A stretch of DNA of 58,259 nucleotides from Lachnospiraceae bacterium (GTDB lineage: Bacteria; Bacillota; Clostridia; Lachnospirales; Lachnospiraceae): assembly GCA_030524525.1 (NCBI GenBank), contig JAUNGI010000010.1:1-58259 (forward strand). Direction: 5' to 3'. The translations under genes and the position numbers were made by a program. Below, in pieces: positions 16,147 to 24,985 of the stretch (position 1 is its first letter; the number at the start of each line of letters is the position of its first letter). The notes below the pieces were generated by a model. It saw only the letters and a program-made list of their open reading frames with translations. It was not told where the DNA came from and did not search any database.

Positions 16147-18285
16147 TTACAGGGCGGGCTCGCCCTCCGGGGGTGTCTCGTTACCGTTGCCGTCTCGTCC
16201 CGTGTCGGGAGCCGTCTCGTCGCTGTTCCGTCCCGTGTCGGGAGCCGTGCCGTCGTTATCTCGTCCTTCGCCGGGAGCCGTGCCGTCGTCTCGTCCCATG
16301 TCGGGAGCCGTTCCGTTGTCATCTCGTCCTCCGCCGGGAGCCGTCCCGTCGCCGCCCCGTCCTCCGCCGGGGCGCATGCCGCCGTTGCCCATGCCCATGC
16401 CGCCGCTGTAGGCGCTTCCGTCGGAGGAGATGGAGGTCAGCTCGCCGCTGATGGTGAATTCGCATTGTTTTTCCGAGCCGGAGTAGAGAACATAGTCGGC
16501 GGCTGTCAGATCGGGCGTGCAGATCACGATACTGTTATAGGTCTTTTCGGGAGCGAACGAGAATATTTCGGTTCCGCTGTCGTCGGTCAGGCGCACCTCG
16601 GTGCCGGCGGAGAGCATGGAGGGCCATGTGATCATCAGGGCATAGCAGCCGGAGGGCGTTACGGACTGCGCCATACCGGAGGAGCCTGCCGCGATCAGCG
16701 TACCGCCGGTCATTTGGAAGCTTCCGGCGTAGTCGAGCGCGCCGTTCCCGTTGTTGGTGGGGCCGTTGACCACCACATAGCCCCCCGACATCGAAACGTT
16801 TCCGTTGGAATCCAAGCCGTCGCCGTCGGCCAAAACGGTCAGCGAGCCGCCCGTAATGGTCAGCATGGTGGAAGCGGAAACCGCGTCAAAGCCCATGCCG
16901 CCGTAGAAGCTGTCGTCGCTGTTGCAGTTGATGCCGTCGTCGCTTGCGGCGATCGTTCCTTCGCCGCCGCTGACGGTAATGACAACGCTTTCCAGACCTT
17001 CGTAGCTTTTTTGAATATCGTAAACGCCTCCGCTGACGGTCAGCGAGCTGTCGGCGTGGATGCCGTCGTCTCCGGTCGAAAGCGTCCATTTCCCGCCGGA
17101 CAGCACCACGGTTCCGTTGGAATGCACGGAGTCGTCGGCGCTGTCGATCACGGCGCTGCCGTCGGACAGGAAGATCTGATAGTCGGATTTGATCCCCTTT
17201 TGGCTGACGGAATCTGCCGTCTCCGTGGAAGAGGAACCGAAGCCCCAGCCGCCGTGTTCAAAATCGGAGGTATGGGCGGGAGCCGCCGCGCTGCCGCCGC
17301 CCGTGGTAATGTCCAGCTCGCCGCCCCGAACGTCCACCATATATTCGCCGTGGATCCCGTCGCCGGAGGCGACCACGGTGACGGAGCCGCCGCGGACGGT
17401 CACAAAGCCGCAGGTCGCTTCGTTGCTTGTGTAGGACTTGATGCCGTCGTTTCCGGCGGTCACGGTGATGCTGCCGTCGTAAACGGCAAGGCATTCGTTT
17501 CCGCGGACGCCGTTGTTGCCCGCCGTAATGTGCAGCGTGCCGGAAAGGATCTTCAGCTTATCCTTGGTGACGATGCCGTTGGTGTTCCCTTCGACGGTCA
17601 GCGTGCCGGTCCCGCCGATCGTCAGGTCGTCGCGGCTGTAGATCCCGGCGGGAGCGGGGGCTTCGGAAGCGTTGTCCTCCGTCGTTTCGGAGGCGCTTTC
17701 CGCCGTGCCGGAGGAGCCGCTTTCCGTATCGGAGCCGTCCGGCGTGGTATCGGTGATCCGGTTCTCGGAGCCGTCGGCAAGGGTCAGCAGAACCTTCTTG
17801 GCATTTTCCACATAGATCGGAGCGCCGTTGGAGGAGGAGAGCGTTACGCCGTCAAGGATGAGACGGACATGCTCGTCGTCGCCGACGTTGACATAGAGCT
17901 GCCCTTCGGAGCAGCTTCCGCTGACACGGTATACGCCCTCTGCGGAGATCGTGACCCGGCTTCCCTCGACAGCCGCGCCGGAGCCGGAGATTTCGGCGCC
18001 GGAATCGGAAAGGACGATGGCGGTCTCCTCCATATCGGCAAACCCGCTGCCGTCGTCCCATTGACCCACCGTGAGATCGGTGTCCACGGTCATGGAGGCA
18101 TATACGGAGTCCTCCGTACCGGAAACCGTCTGTCCGCCGCTTCCCGACGGTGTGACCGACGTCGCCGCGTTTTCCTCGGCGTCGTCCTTTGAGGAGTTAT
18201 CGGAGCAGCCTGCGAATGCGCCTGCAAGCAGGCAAAGCAGCAGAAAAAGAAGTCCGGTTTTTTTGAGGCGGTATTTGATCGACAT
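16147..18285 (-). CDS. Cthe_2159-like carbohydrate-binding lipoprotein (DUF4353)
   Basis: The 712-residue protein has a lipoprotein signal with lipobox FAGC and a Ser/Thr/Glu-rich linker. It then shows the repetitive beta-helix typical of the Cthe_2159 family, with many turns such as TAGNDGIKSYT, SGDGIHGE, SADDSVHSNG and ASDDGINCNSDD. The founding family member binds polygalacturonic acid, so adhesion to plant or host polysaccharide is a reasonable guess. The last 70 residues are a degenerate repeat built on GRD(D/N)GTAPD. The ATG at 18285 has AGGGGGAT upstream. It sits between the two LytTR-linked lipoproteins but on the other strand, with a separate promoter. Confidence 0.85.
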   Translation of the reverse strand: MSIKYRLKKTGLLFLLLCLLAGAFAGCSDNSSKDDAEENAATSVTPSGSGGQTVSGTEDSVYASMTVDTDLTVGQWDDGSGFADMEETAIVLSDSGAEISGSGAAVEGSRVTISAEGVYRVSGSCSEGQLYVNVGDDEHVRLILDGVTLSSSNGAPIYVENAKKVLLTLADGSENRITDTTPDGSDTESGSSGTAESASETTEDNASEAPAPAGIYSRDDLTIGGTGTLTVEGNTNGIVTKDKLKILSGTLHITAGNNGVRGNECLAVYDGSITVTAGNDGIKSYTSNEATCGFVTVRGGSVTVVASGDGIHGEYMVDVRGGELDITTGGGSAAAPAHTSDFEHGGWGFGSSSTETADSVSQKGIKSDYQIFLSDGSAVIDSADDSVHSNGTVVLSGGKWTLSTGDDGIHADSSLTVSGGVYDIQKSYEGLESVVITVSGGEGTIAASDDGINCNSDDSFYGGMGFDAVSASTMLTITGGSLTVLADGDGLDSNGNVSMSGGYVVVNGPTNNGNGALDYAGSFQMTGGTLIAAGSSGMAQSVTPSGCYALMITWPSMLSAGTEVRLTDDSGTEIFSFAPEKTYNSIVICTPDLTAADYVLYSGSEKQCEFTISGELTSISSDGSAYSGGMGMGNGGMRPGGGRGGDGTAPGGGRDDNGTAPDMGRDDGTAPGEGRDNDGTAPDTGRNSDETAPDTGRDGNGNETPPEGEPAL

Positions 18286-18462
18286 TGCAGATCCCCCTTT
18301 GTTTTTATATGATCGCTGCAGTTTCTTTCGAGCTTTAATCTACAACGGAAATGTGAAAAAGATATGTAAAAAAATGGGCTTTTCTTTGAAGCTTTTTACA
18401 CGGCAGCGCAGCGGACATCCGTTTTTCGGATCGGTTCGAGGGCTGCCTTCAATCGGCTGCGC

Positions 18463-18529
18463 CGTTGGTCGCGCCCATGACGCCGTTGGTCGCATGCCGC
18501 TCCCAATTCTTTGACGCCCATGCTATGCT
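18463..18529 (+). promoter_or_regulatory. Predicted LytTR operator and promoter of lipoprotein 2
   Basis: Two identical direct repeats CGTTGGTCGC start at 18463 and 18484, 21 bp apart. A -10-like TATGCT stands at 18524, 40 bp after the second repeat, in the same ATGCTATGCT context as at 14937. No proper -35 box is present, as expected of an activator-dependent promoter. Confidence 0.7.
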
Positions 18530-18559
18530 GTGGGAGAAAACGGAAAAGGAGGGGAAGGA

Positions 18560-19510
18560 TTGAAAAAAATTGGTATTTTTCTCTTGGCAACGCTTCTGCT
18601 GCTGTGTACGGCAGCCTGCGAAAAGGACGGGGCGGACGACCCCAAAACACCTGACACGGAGAACGGAACAACAGCCGCCGTCAGTGTCAGTCCCGAGGGC
18701 AATGAGCCGGAGGAGGGGAACGTCGGCGAGAAGGACCCGGAGGACGTGAAGGACCCGGAGGAAGAGAAGGACCCTTCGGACGGCGAAAAGGTATTTTGGT
18801 TTCGGCAGCAGAGCTGGGAAGAACAAGAAGGAAGCTTTGAGGGAGGCCTGTTTCATGAAGAACTGGGACTTCCGCTGGATTTTGCACAGCTCGACGAACT
18901 CGTGGCCGATCGGCTGGAAAATGCGTCGTTTAGTCTGCCGAAGGACGGTATGGAGGATCTGCCGCAAAGAATCTCGTCGGAAAGCATCAGCGAGCTTCTG
19001 AATTTGGAAGATAAAGTAAAGTCAAAATGGAATGCCGATATCAACATGGATTCCGAAATAAAGGAATTGACCGGAATGAACCGGCTCCGTTTCCAGAACT
19101 ATGGGAACGATTCGCTTCCGATCAGCACTCTTTACGAAGACGGCTGGTGGTGGATCGAATGCTGGGACGCCTCCTGTCTGCTGTTGGAATATGAAGAGGA
19201 TGAGGGTCTGTACAAGCAGAATTTGCTGTCTGCGCTGGCGGAGAAATTCGGAAAACCCGCATGGATCGCTTATTATAACTCGGAAGACGATTTTTACGAG
19301 ATCCTTTCCGAAAACAGCGGGTATCTGGAATACAGCATGATCTATACCTATCCGGGCTATGTTCTGGAAGTGCAGATGTACGAGGAAATTTACGGTGACG
19401 ATACCCCGTCCAAGGCGTATGTCCGGGGCGTTCGCTATTATTCGGAAACCGGCTGGGAAGTATATGCTCAAAAAACGATAGGTTTATATGTGTTTGAAAC
19501 AAGAAAGTAG
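18560..19510 (+). CDS. Lipoprotein of unknown function, paralogue 2
   Basis: The 316-residue lipoprotein is a paralogue of the one at 14978, with lipobox CTAAC, a shared NGTTAAVSVS linker, GSFEGGLFHEELGLP and the same LFETRK end. The start is probably TTG at 18560 with AGGAGGGG 4 bp upstream. A GTG at 18530 lies too close to the predicted -10 box to be translated. The acidic linker has been rebuilt as an EKDPED-type repeat. The next gene starts 13 bp later, so lipoprotein 2 and the LRR surface protein form an operon. The function is unknown, but an external role with the LRR protein is likely. Confidence 0.8.
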   Translation: MKKIGIFLLATLLLLCTAACEKDGADDPKTPDTENGTTAAVSVSPEGNEPEEGNVGEKDPEDVKDPEEEKDPSDGEKVFWFRQQSWEEQEGSFEGGLFHEELGLPLDFAQLDELVADRLENASFSLPKDGMEDLPQRISSESISELLNLEDKVKSKWNADINMDSEIKELTGMNRLRFQNYGNDSLPISTLYEDGWWWIECWDASCLLLEYEEDEGLYKQNLLSALAEKFGKPAWIAYYNSEDDFYEILSENSGYLEYSMIYTYPGYVLEVQMYEEIYGDDTPSKAYVRGVRYYSETGWEVYAQKTIGLYVFETRK

Positions 19511-19523
19511 GAGGAGCGAGAAA

Positions 19524-20825
19524 ATGAAACTGAAACAGAAGCTCGTGGGGCTGGCTGTCGGAGCCGTGCTGAGCATTGCGGTTTTTGGCATGCATACGGC
19601 GGCAGAGGCGTCCGCGCCGGTTACGATCGATGAGGAGCATTTCCCGGACGCGGTTTTTCGAGAGTATGTGGCAAATTTTGATACGGACGGGGACGGCGTT
19701 TTGTCGGTTCCGGAAATGGATGCCGTGTGGAAGATCGAGATCAGAAACACGGAGCTTGCAGATGTGACGGGAGTCGAGTATTTTTCCAAATTGACTAATC
19801 TATATATTTCTGGGAATCACAATCTGACTGAGTTGGATGTGAGCAAGAATACCAAGTTATATCGTCTTGACTGCAGCTTGTGTGATCTGAGCCGTTTGGA
19901 TGTTCGGGCAAATACCGAATTGGAGCGTTTGTCTTGCAGCGGGAATCGTCTGAGCGAATTGGATCTCAGTCAAAATTCTGCATTAGAGTTTTTGTATTGC
20001 GGAAACAACGAGCTGACGAGCTTGGATGTGAGCGCAAACACAAAATTAGAGATCATTCACTGTGCGGAAAATCAGCTGAAAAGCTTGGATGTGAGCGCGA
20101 ATACGGAGCTGGAGCAGCTTTATTGCACCGAAAATGAGCTGACCGGTTTGGATGTGAGCGCAAATGCAAAGCTGGGCATCCTCCAGTGTACTCATAATCA
20201 TATAACGAGTCTGGATCTCAGTCAGAATACGAAGCTGGGAACGAAAATTCCGGACTGTGACGGCGGCGGATTACAGGATATTACCCTGCCCCTTTACCGA
20301 GACGACGAGAAGGAAATCTATTATATTGATCTTTCCGCATACGATTTGGACGCGGAAAAGATTTCCACCGTAAGGCGGGGAACGTATAACGCCGCAAACG
20401 GAAGGATCGAGCTTTCGAAGGAGGACGCGGATTATCTTTCCGAGCATACCGGCTTTATCGGTTACGGCGAATATCAGCAGCACTATGCATATCTGACCGG
20501 ATGGCGGCACGGGTATGAGGGTTATCTGGCGGATTACTATGACAATATGTGGGTCGGCATTATCATCTCTAAGGTGATCGACGTTAACGCAGAGCCGATG
20601 CCGACCGGAACGCCGATGCCGACGGGAACGCCCGAACCGACGGGAACACCGGAGCCGACCAAGGCAACCGATGCTCCGACCGTCAGCCCGACCGGAGGCG
20701 CAGCGTCGGAGGACGTGCCGCAGACCGGTGATACCGGGATGCCGCTTCTGCTTACCGTGGTCGGGATGGCCGGCGCGGTCTGCGTATTTGCGGCAAAACG
20801 AAGATCCGACGCAGAGGAAAACTAA
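19524..20825 (+). CDS. Leucine-rich-repeat surface protein with sortase signal
   Basis: The 433-residue protein has a signal peptide, a cap region with an EF-hand-like FDTDGDGVLSVPEM (about 50-63), and seven or eight internalin-like repeats of about 21 residues built on LDVSANTKLE.L.C..N.L. A domain of about 100 residues follows, then a PTGTPEPTG-rich spacer. The C-terminus is a sorting signal: VPQTGD, a hydrophobic stretch and KRRSDAEEN. The motif differs from LPXTG only by V for L. It is probably anchored to the cell wall and mediates adhesion. The ATG at 19524 has GGAGGAG. It is cotranscribed with lipoprotein 2 and so probably under LytTR control. Confidence 0.88.
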   Translation: MKLKQKLVGLAVGAVLSIAVFGMHTAAEASAPVTIDEEHFPDAVFREYVANFDTDGDGVLSVPEMDAVWKIEIRNTELADVTGVEYFSKLTNLYISGNHNLTELDVSKNTKLYRLDCSLCDLSRLDVRANTELERLSCSGNRLSELDLSQNSALEFLYCGNNELTSLDVSANTKLEIIHCAENQLKSLDVSANTELEQLYCTENELTGLDVSANAKLGILQCTHNHITSLDLSQNTKLGTKIPDCDGGGLQDITLPLYRDDEKEIYYIDLSAYDLDAEKISTVRRGTYNAANGRIELSKEDADYLSEHTGFIGYGEYQQHYAYLTGWRHGYEGYLADYYDNMWVGIIISKVIDVNAEPMPTGTPMPTGTPEPTGTPEPTKATDAPTVSPTGGAASEDVPQTGDTGMPLLLTVVGMAGAVCVFAAKRRSDAEEN

Positions 20826-20847
20826 ATAGGAAGAACGGAAAGGAAGG

Positions 20848-20903
20848 ACTCCGCTTACGATATCCGGTTTTGAACGCCCGGGATCGCAGGCGGAGCTTTT
20901 TCC
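20848..20903 (+). terminator. Structured terminator-like element, twin 2
   Basis: ACTCCGC and GCGGAG enclose GAT(AT)CCGG and CCGGGATC, followed by CTTTTTCC. The outer sequence matches twin 1 at 15998 almost base for base. The inner stem differs but still pairs. Confidence 0.65.
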
Positions 20904-21018
20904 GATATAGGACTGGACTTTTTTTGGAAAATCCGGTAAGATACAGGGAAAATACACAGGACATGGCGGCAAGAGTGAAAAATCAGGCGCGAGAACACGT
21001 TCCGCTATCGGGGGGAAT

Positions 21019-21705
21019 ATGAAACACACTTATAAGATTTTGCTCATGGATCTGGACGATACGATCCTTGATTTTAAGAAAACCGAGAGGGAGGCGCTGC
21101 GGAAGGCGTTCGGCGGATACGGTCTGGAGCTTGACGAGGCGCAGATCCATGCTTACAGCGCGATCAATCTGCGGTGCTGGAAGCGGCTGGAGCGTAAGGA
21201 GATCAATAAGGAGGAGCTGAAGACGCTGCGCTTTTCGGAATTTCTGGGGACGCTTCCAAAGGCTCCGCCGGTAAGCGTGGAGCAGGTCAACCGCGATTAC
21301 ATGGAGGCGCTCGGCAGCTTTGTGTTCCCGCTTCCGGGGGCGGAGGAAGCCGTCCGAACGCTTGCGCAAAGCTATCGGCTTGCGGTGATCACAAACGGCA
21401 CGACTTGGGTGCAGGAGCGGCGGTTCGCCGGATTGTCCGTCCGCGGCTGCTTTGAGCGGATGTTCATTTCCGACGAGCTGGGCGTGCAGAAGCCCGACCC
21501 GCGTTTTTTTGAGCAGGTAAGGGAGGCGATGGGAGAGGCGGACGCTTCGCGTTATCTTGTGATCGGCGACAGCCTGACCTCGGACATTTTGGGCGGTATC
21601 TGGGCGGGAATGGACACCTGTCTCGTCAGCCCGGAACCGGTTCCGGACTGCCCCGCCAACTATTGGGCGCCCTCCCTTTCGGAGGTCCTAAAGATACTTT
21701 TGTAG
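21019..21705 (+). CDS. YjjG-family HAD nucleotidase
   Basis: This 228-residue haloacid dehalogenase-like phosphatase fits the YjjG subgroup, which removes phosphate from non-canonical pyrimidine nucleotides. The nucleophile motif is MDLDDTILDF with Asp11 and Asp13. Motif II is VITNGTTW, and motif III/IV is KPDPRFF with VIGDSLTSDILGG. The helical cap follows motif I, as in this subgroup. The ATG at 21019 has GGGGGGA upstream. Its last 18 bp overlap the 3' end of ylmH, which converges on it. Confidence 0.85.
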   Translation: MKHTYKILLMDLDDTILDFKKTEREALRKAFGGYGLELDEAQIHAYSAINLRCWKRLERKEINKEELKTLRFSEFLGTLPKAPPVSVEQVNRDYMEALGSFVFPLPGAEEAVRTLAQSYRLAVITNGTTWVQERRFAGLSVRGCFERMFISDELGVQKPDPRFFEQVREAMGEADASRYLVIGDSLTSDILGGIWAGMDTCLVSPEPVPDCPANYWAPSLSEVLKILL

Positions 21706-22443
21706 GACGATCGGAAGCCTGTCCTTGCGCGTCCTTCCCTCCGCGCCGTCAAAGCGGAATTTGCCGAGCCCGCGGATCACAAGGAGATCTCCGGGCTTTA
21801 GCTGCGTCGAGGACTGACGGAGCTCCCTGCCGTTAAGGAAGATCCTTCCGGCGGCAAACAGCTCGAGCGCCTTGCTGCGGGAAAGCCGGCTCAGTCCGGA
21901 AACCACGACGTCCGCCCGGAGCGAGGCGACGATCAGGCGAAGCTCGGAAAGCACGGGGCGGACGTGGTCGAGCGCAAGGGTGCTTTCGGTGCAGACGACC
22001 GGCGTATGCTTTACCGTCGTCAGCTCCTCCGTCAGAAACGGCGCGATGGAGTCCAAGCAGTAAACATAGGCGAGCGGCGGCCGGCATACGATATCTCCCA
22101 GCACGCTGCGCTCCACGCCGAGATGCAAAAGCGCGCCGAGATAATCCCGATGCGTCAGCTCGTCGGCGAATTTTTCCGCCCGCGGTGCAATTTCCAGCAG
22201 CCGGATCGGAAGCGTGGGCGGATAGCCAAAGGCTTCTTCGGAGCCGAAGACCGCCAGACGGCGCTCGGCGGAGGGACTGCCGCCGCAAAGCCGGCAGCCC
22301 GCATAGGAGATTTCCGGCAGGCAGCGCAGCAGCAGCGACTGCTCGTTCAGGTCGAGAAACCCGGTGGTCACATAAGTATTGGTCGCATAGGCGCGCTCCG
22401 CCAGCTCCAAAAAACGTTTTTTCAGTAATTCGTCGGAATTCAT
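21688..22443 (-). CDS. ylmH: YlmH-like S4-domain RNA-binding protein
   Basis: The 251-residue protein matches YlmH, an S4-domain protein linked in Gram-positive bacteria to division-site placement and, more recently, to rescue of stalled ribosomes. The first 170 residues form the YlmH-specific region with YVTTGFLDLNEQ. The C-terminal S4 domain covers about 178-235, including SRLSRSKALELFAAGRIFLN. In most Firmicutes ylmH lies in the ylm cluster downstream of ftsZ. Here it stands alone. The 3' end overlaps the convergent phosphatase gene by 18 bp. Confidence 0.88.
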   Translation of the reverse strand: MNSDELLKKRFLELAERAYATNTYVTTGFLDLNEQSLLLRCLPEISYAGCRLCGGSPSAERRLAVFGSEEAFGYPPTLPIRLLEIAPRAEKFADELTHRDYLGALLHLGVERSVLGDIVCRPPLAYVYCLDSIAPFLTEELTTVKHTPVVCTESTLALDHVRPVLSELRLIVASLRADVVVSGLSRLSRSKALELFAAGRIFLNGRELRQSSTQLKPGDLLVIRGLGKFRFDGAEGRTRKDRLPIVLQKYL

Positions 22444-22520
22444 GGAAAGCCTCGCAAAAGGAATGGATTTGTTCTTTCCTCTAGGTTACTATGTTTGGAC
22501 GGGAAAGTAAAGAAAATTGG

Positions 22521-22550
22521 TTGACAACTTTCCCGAAGGTGGGATATAAT
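22521..22550 (+). promoter_or_regulatory. Promoter of greA-lysS
   Basis: Perfect TTGACA (22521-22526) and TATAAT (22545-22550), with an 18-bp spacer, 38 bp upstream of greA. Confidence 0.8.
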
Positions 22551-22587
22551 CAGCAGATAGTGTTTGTGTAAGGAGGATGTCATCAAA

Positions 22588-23085
22588 ATGGCACGAAAAA
22601 ATACAGAAAAGAAAGTTATCACCACACAGGGGTTAAAGAAATTGGAAGACGAGCTTCTGGAGCTGAAGATCGTCCGCAGAAAAGACGTGGCGCAGAAAAT
22701 TAAGGAAGCCAGAGAGCAGGGCGACCTTTCGGAAAATGCGGAATATGACGCCGCGAAGGAAGAACAGCGGGAGATCGAAGCCAGAATCGAGGAGCTGGAG
22801 GATCTTTTGAAAAATATCGACGTGGTTGACGAGGACGACGTGGATCTGGAGATGGTCAATGTGGGCTGCGAGGTCAAGCTGCAGAATACCGAGAACGGCA
22901 AGGAGCTGAAATATAAGATCGTCGGCTCCACGGAGGCGAACGCGCTCAAGGGCAAAATTTCCAACGAATCGCCGGTGGGCCGTGCTCTGATGGGAGCAAG
23001 GATCGGCGAGGACGTGAAGGTGGAACTGCCGGCGGGCAGCGTGGTTTATACGGTTTTGAGTATTCACAGATCTACGGAACACTAA
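22588..23085 (+). CDS. greA: Transcription elongation factor GreA
   Basis: GreA rescues backtracked RNA polymerase by promoting transcript cleavage. The 165-residue protein has the coiled-coil N-terminal arm with acidic tip residues in [13 protein letters not shown] and the C-terminal globular domain ending [16 protein letters not shown]. The ATG at 22588 lies 10 bp after AAGGAGG. An in-frame GTG further up would add eight residues and overlaps that site. It forms an operon with lysS 13 bp downstream, a common arrangement in Clostridia. Confidence 0.96.
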   Translation: MARKNTEKKVITTQGLKKLEDELLELKIVRRKDVAQKIKEAREQGDLSENAEYDAAKEEQREIEARIEELEDLLKNIDVVDEDDVDLEMVNVGCEVKLQNTENGKELKYKIVGSTEANALKGKISNESPVGRALMGARIGEDVKVELPAGSVVYTVLSIHRSTEH

Positions 23086-23098
23086 GGAGGATGTGCTT

Positions 23099-24601
23099 GT
23101 GGAAGAGCAGAAGAATCAGGGACAGCCGCAGCAGGATGTGAGCGAGCTGATTCGGGTGCGCCGCCAGAAGCTTGCGGATCTGCAGGCGGCGGGAAAGGAT
23201 CCGTTTCAGATCACCAAGTATGAGGTGAGCAATCATACGACGGATATTAAAAACGATTATGCGGCGTTTGAGGGAAAGGACGTCAGCCTTGCCGGCCGTT
23301 TGATGGCAAAGCGTGTGATGGGAAAGGCTTCCTTTATCAATATTGCGGATAAGCTCGGCAACATTCAGTGCTATGTTTCCCGCGACGATCTGGGGGTCGA
23401 TGAATATACGGCGTTCAAAAAGCTGGACATCGGCGATATCATCGGCGTGAAGGGTTTTGTATTTACGACGCAGAAGGGCGAGATCAGCGTGCATCTCAAA
23501 GAGGTCACGCTGCTGTCCAAGAGCTTGCAGGTGCTTCCGGAGAAGTATCATGGGCTGACCGATACCGATATGCGCTATCGGCAGCGCTATGTCGATCTTA
23601 TTATGAATCCGGAGGTTCGCGACACGTTTATCAAGCGTTCGCAGATTTTGAAGGAGATCCGGAATTTCCTTGACGGACGGGGCTTTATGGAGGTGGAAAC
23701 GCCGATGCTCGTATCCAACGCGGGCGGTGCGGCGGCAAGACCGTTTGAGACGCATTACAATGCGCTGGACGAGGACGTGAAGCTCCGCATTTCGCTGGAG
23801 CTGTATCTGAAACGATTGATCGTCGGCGGCTTGGAGCGGGTCTATGAGATCGGGCGCGTGTTCCGGAACGAGGGCGTGGATACCCGCCACAACCCGGAAT
23901 TTACGCTGATGGAGCTGTATCAGGCATATACGGATTACGAGGGCATGATGGAGCTGACCGAGAGCATGTTCCGCTATCTTGCCGAGAAGGTGTGCGGCAG
24001 CGCGGTCATCACCTACTGCGGGACAGAAATCGACATGTCGAAGCCCTTTGCACGCATTACCATGACCGACGCGGTAAAGCAGTATGCGGGCGTGGATTTC
24101 TCCAAGGTGGAGACTGACGAGGAAGCAAAGCGGCTTGCCAAGGAGCATCACGTTGCCTATGAGGAGCGCCACAAAAAGGGCGATATCCTCAACCTGTTCT
24201 TCGACGAGTTCTGCGAAGAGAAGATGATCCAGCCGACCTTTGTCTGCGACCATCCGATCGAGATATCGCCGCTGACAAAGAAAAAGCCCTCCGACCCGTC
24301 TTTGGTGGAGCGGTTTGAGCTGTATATTTACGGGCGCGAAATGTGCAACGCTTATTCCGAGCTGAACGACCCGCTCGATCAGAGAGCGCGCTTTGCCGCG
24401 CAGGAGGAGGCGCTGGCAGCGGGCGACGAGGAGGCGAACCATACGGACGAGGACTTCCTGAACGCGCTGGAGATCGGCATGCCGCCGACCGGCGGAATCG
24501 GCTACGGCATCGACCGTTTGGTGATGCTGCTGACCGACAGCCCGGCGATCCGGGACGTGCTGCTGTTCCCGACGATGAAGAGTTTGCCGAGCGACAAATA
24601 A
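23099..24601 (+). CDS. lysS: Lysyl-tRNA synthetase, class II
   Basis: The enzyme charges tRNA-Lys. The 500-residue protein has the N-terminal OB-fold anticodon-binding domain (about 55-165) and a class II core. Motif 2 is [15 protein letters not shown] and motif 3 is [14 protein letters not shown] prefer GTG 23099 because AAGGAGG ends 8 bp upstream. A GTG at 23093 sits 2 bp from that site. It follows greA in one operon and ends before a strong terminator at 24621. Confidence 0.96.
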   Translation: MEEQKNQGQPQQDVSELIRVRRQKLADLQAAGKDPFQITKYEVSNHTTDIKNDYAAFEGKDVSLAGRLMAKRVMGKASFINIADKLGNIQCYVSRDDLGVDEYTAFKKLDIGDIIGVKGFVFTTQKGEISVHLKEVTLLSKSLQVLPEKYHGLTDTDMRYRQRYVDLIMNPEVRDTFIKRSQILKEIRNFLDGRGFMEVETPMLVSNAGGAAARPFETHYNALDEDVKLRISLELYLKRLIVGGLERVYEIGRVFRNEGVDTRHNPEFTLMELYQAYTDYEGMMELTESMFRYLAEKVCGSAVITYCGTEIDMSKPFARITMTDAVKQYAGVDFSKVETDEEAKRLAKEHHVAYEERHKKGDILNLFFDEFCEEKMIQPTFVCDHPIEISPLTKKKPSDPSLVERFELYIYGREMCNAYSELNDPLDQRARFAAQEEALAAGDEEANHTDEDFLNALEIGMPPTGGIGYGIDRLVMLLTDSPAIRDVLLFPTMKSLPSDK

Positions 24602-24620
24602 GAAAATCAACGGTTTCCAA

Positions 24621-24659
24621 AACGGAACCTCAATCCTGCGGTTGAGGTTCCGTTTTTTT
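24621..24659 (+). terminator. Terminator of greA-lysS
   Basis: AACGGAACCTCAA and TTGAGGTTCCGTT make a 13-bp perfect stem followed by seven T. Confidence 0.93.
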
Positions 24660-24870
24660 GTTTCATAGGAAAGAGGGTCCTATGAAACAAAAACGCTCCG
24701 CGGGGATCGCACTGCGGCGGAAAGGAAAATGCCGCTGACGCGGCCCGCCGCAGGCGGAGAATCTCGCAGCGCGAGATTCTTTCTTCTTTCCTAGGAAAGA
24801 GCGTCCTATGAAACAAAAAAAACGCTCCGCGGGGATCGCACTGCGGCGGAAAGAAGCGATATCGCTTTCC
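24660..24870. repeat. Dispersed palindromic repeat, copy D (two tandem units, second partial)
   Basis: In both units the first hairpin has arms of the TTTCATAGGA and TCCTATGAAAC type (the 5' arm of the second unit is changed to TTTCCTAGGA). Here the arm sequence differs from copies A and B, yet the two arms of unit one still match each other. The segment ACGCTCCGCGGGGATCGC is shared. The first unit ends with GAATCTCGC/GCGAGATTC. The second is cut after GCGATATCGC. The copy begins in the last base of the lysS terminator. Confidence 0.88.
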
Positions 24871-24985
24871 CGCATGCGCCGGCGCGGAACTCAGAGCAGC
24901 TTCTGCTATCATAATTTGGGATGAGCCCAATATAATTTACCGAGGCAGCAGGGACCTCAGAAATGTAAATAAGGAGGTATTTTAT

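Noticed and set aside
16465-18192. 575-codon forward frame opposite the Cthe_2159-like gene
   Set aside because: It is an antisense shadow of the repetitive beta-helix gene and has no good start.
18511-18516. TTGACG as a -35 box for lipoprotein 2
   Set aside because: It is only 7 bp from the -10 box, so it cannot serve as a normal -35 element.
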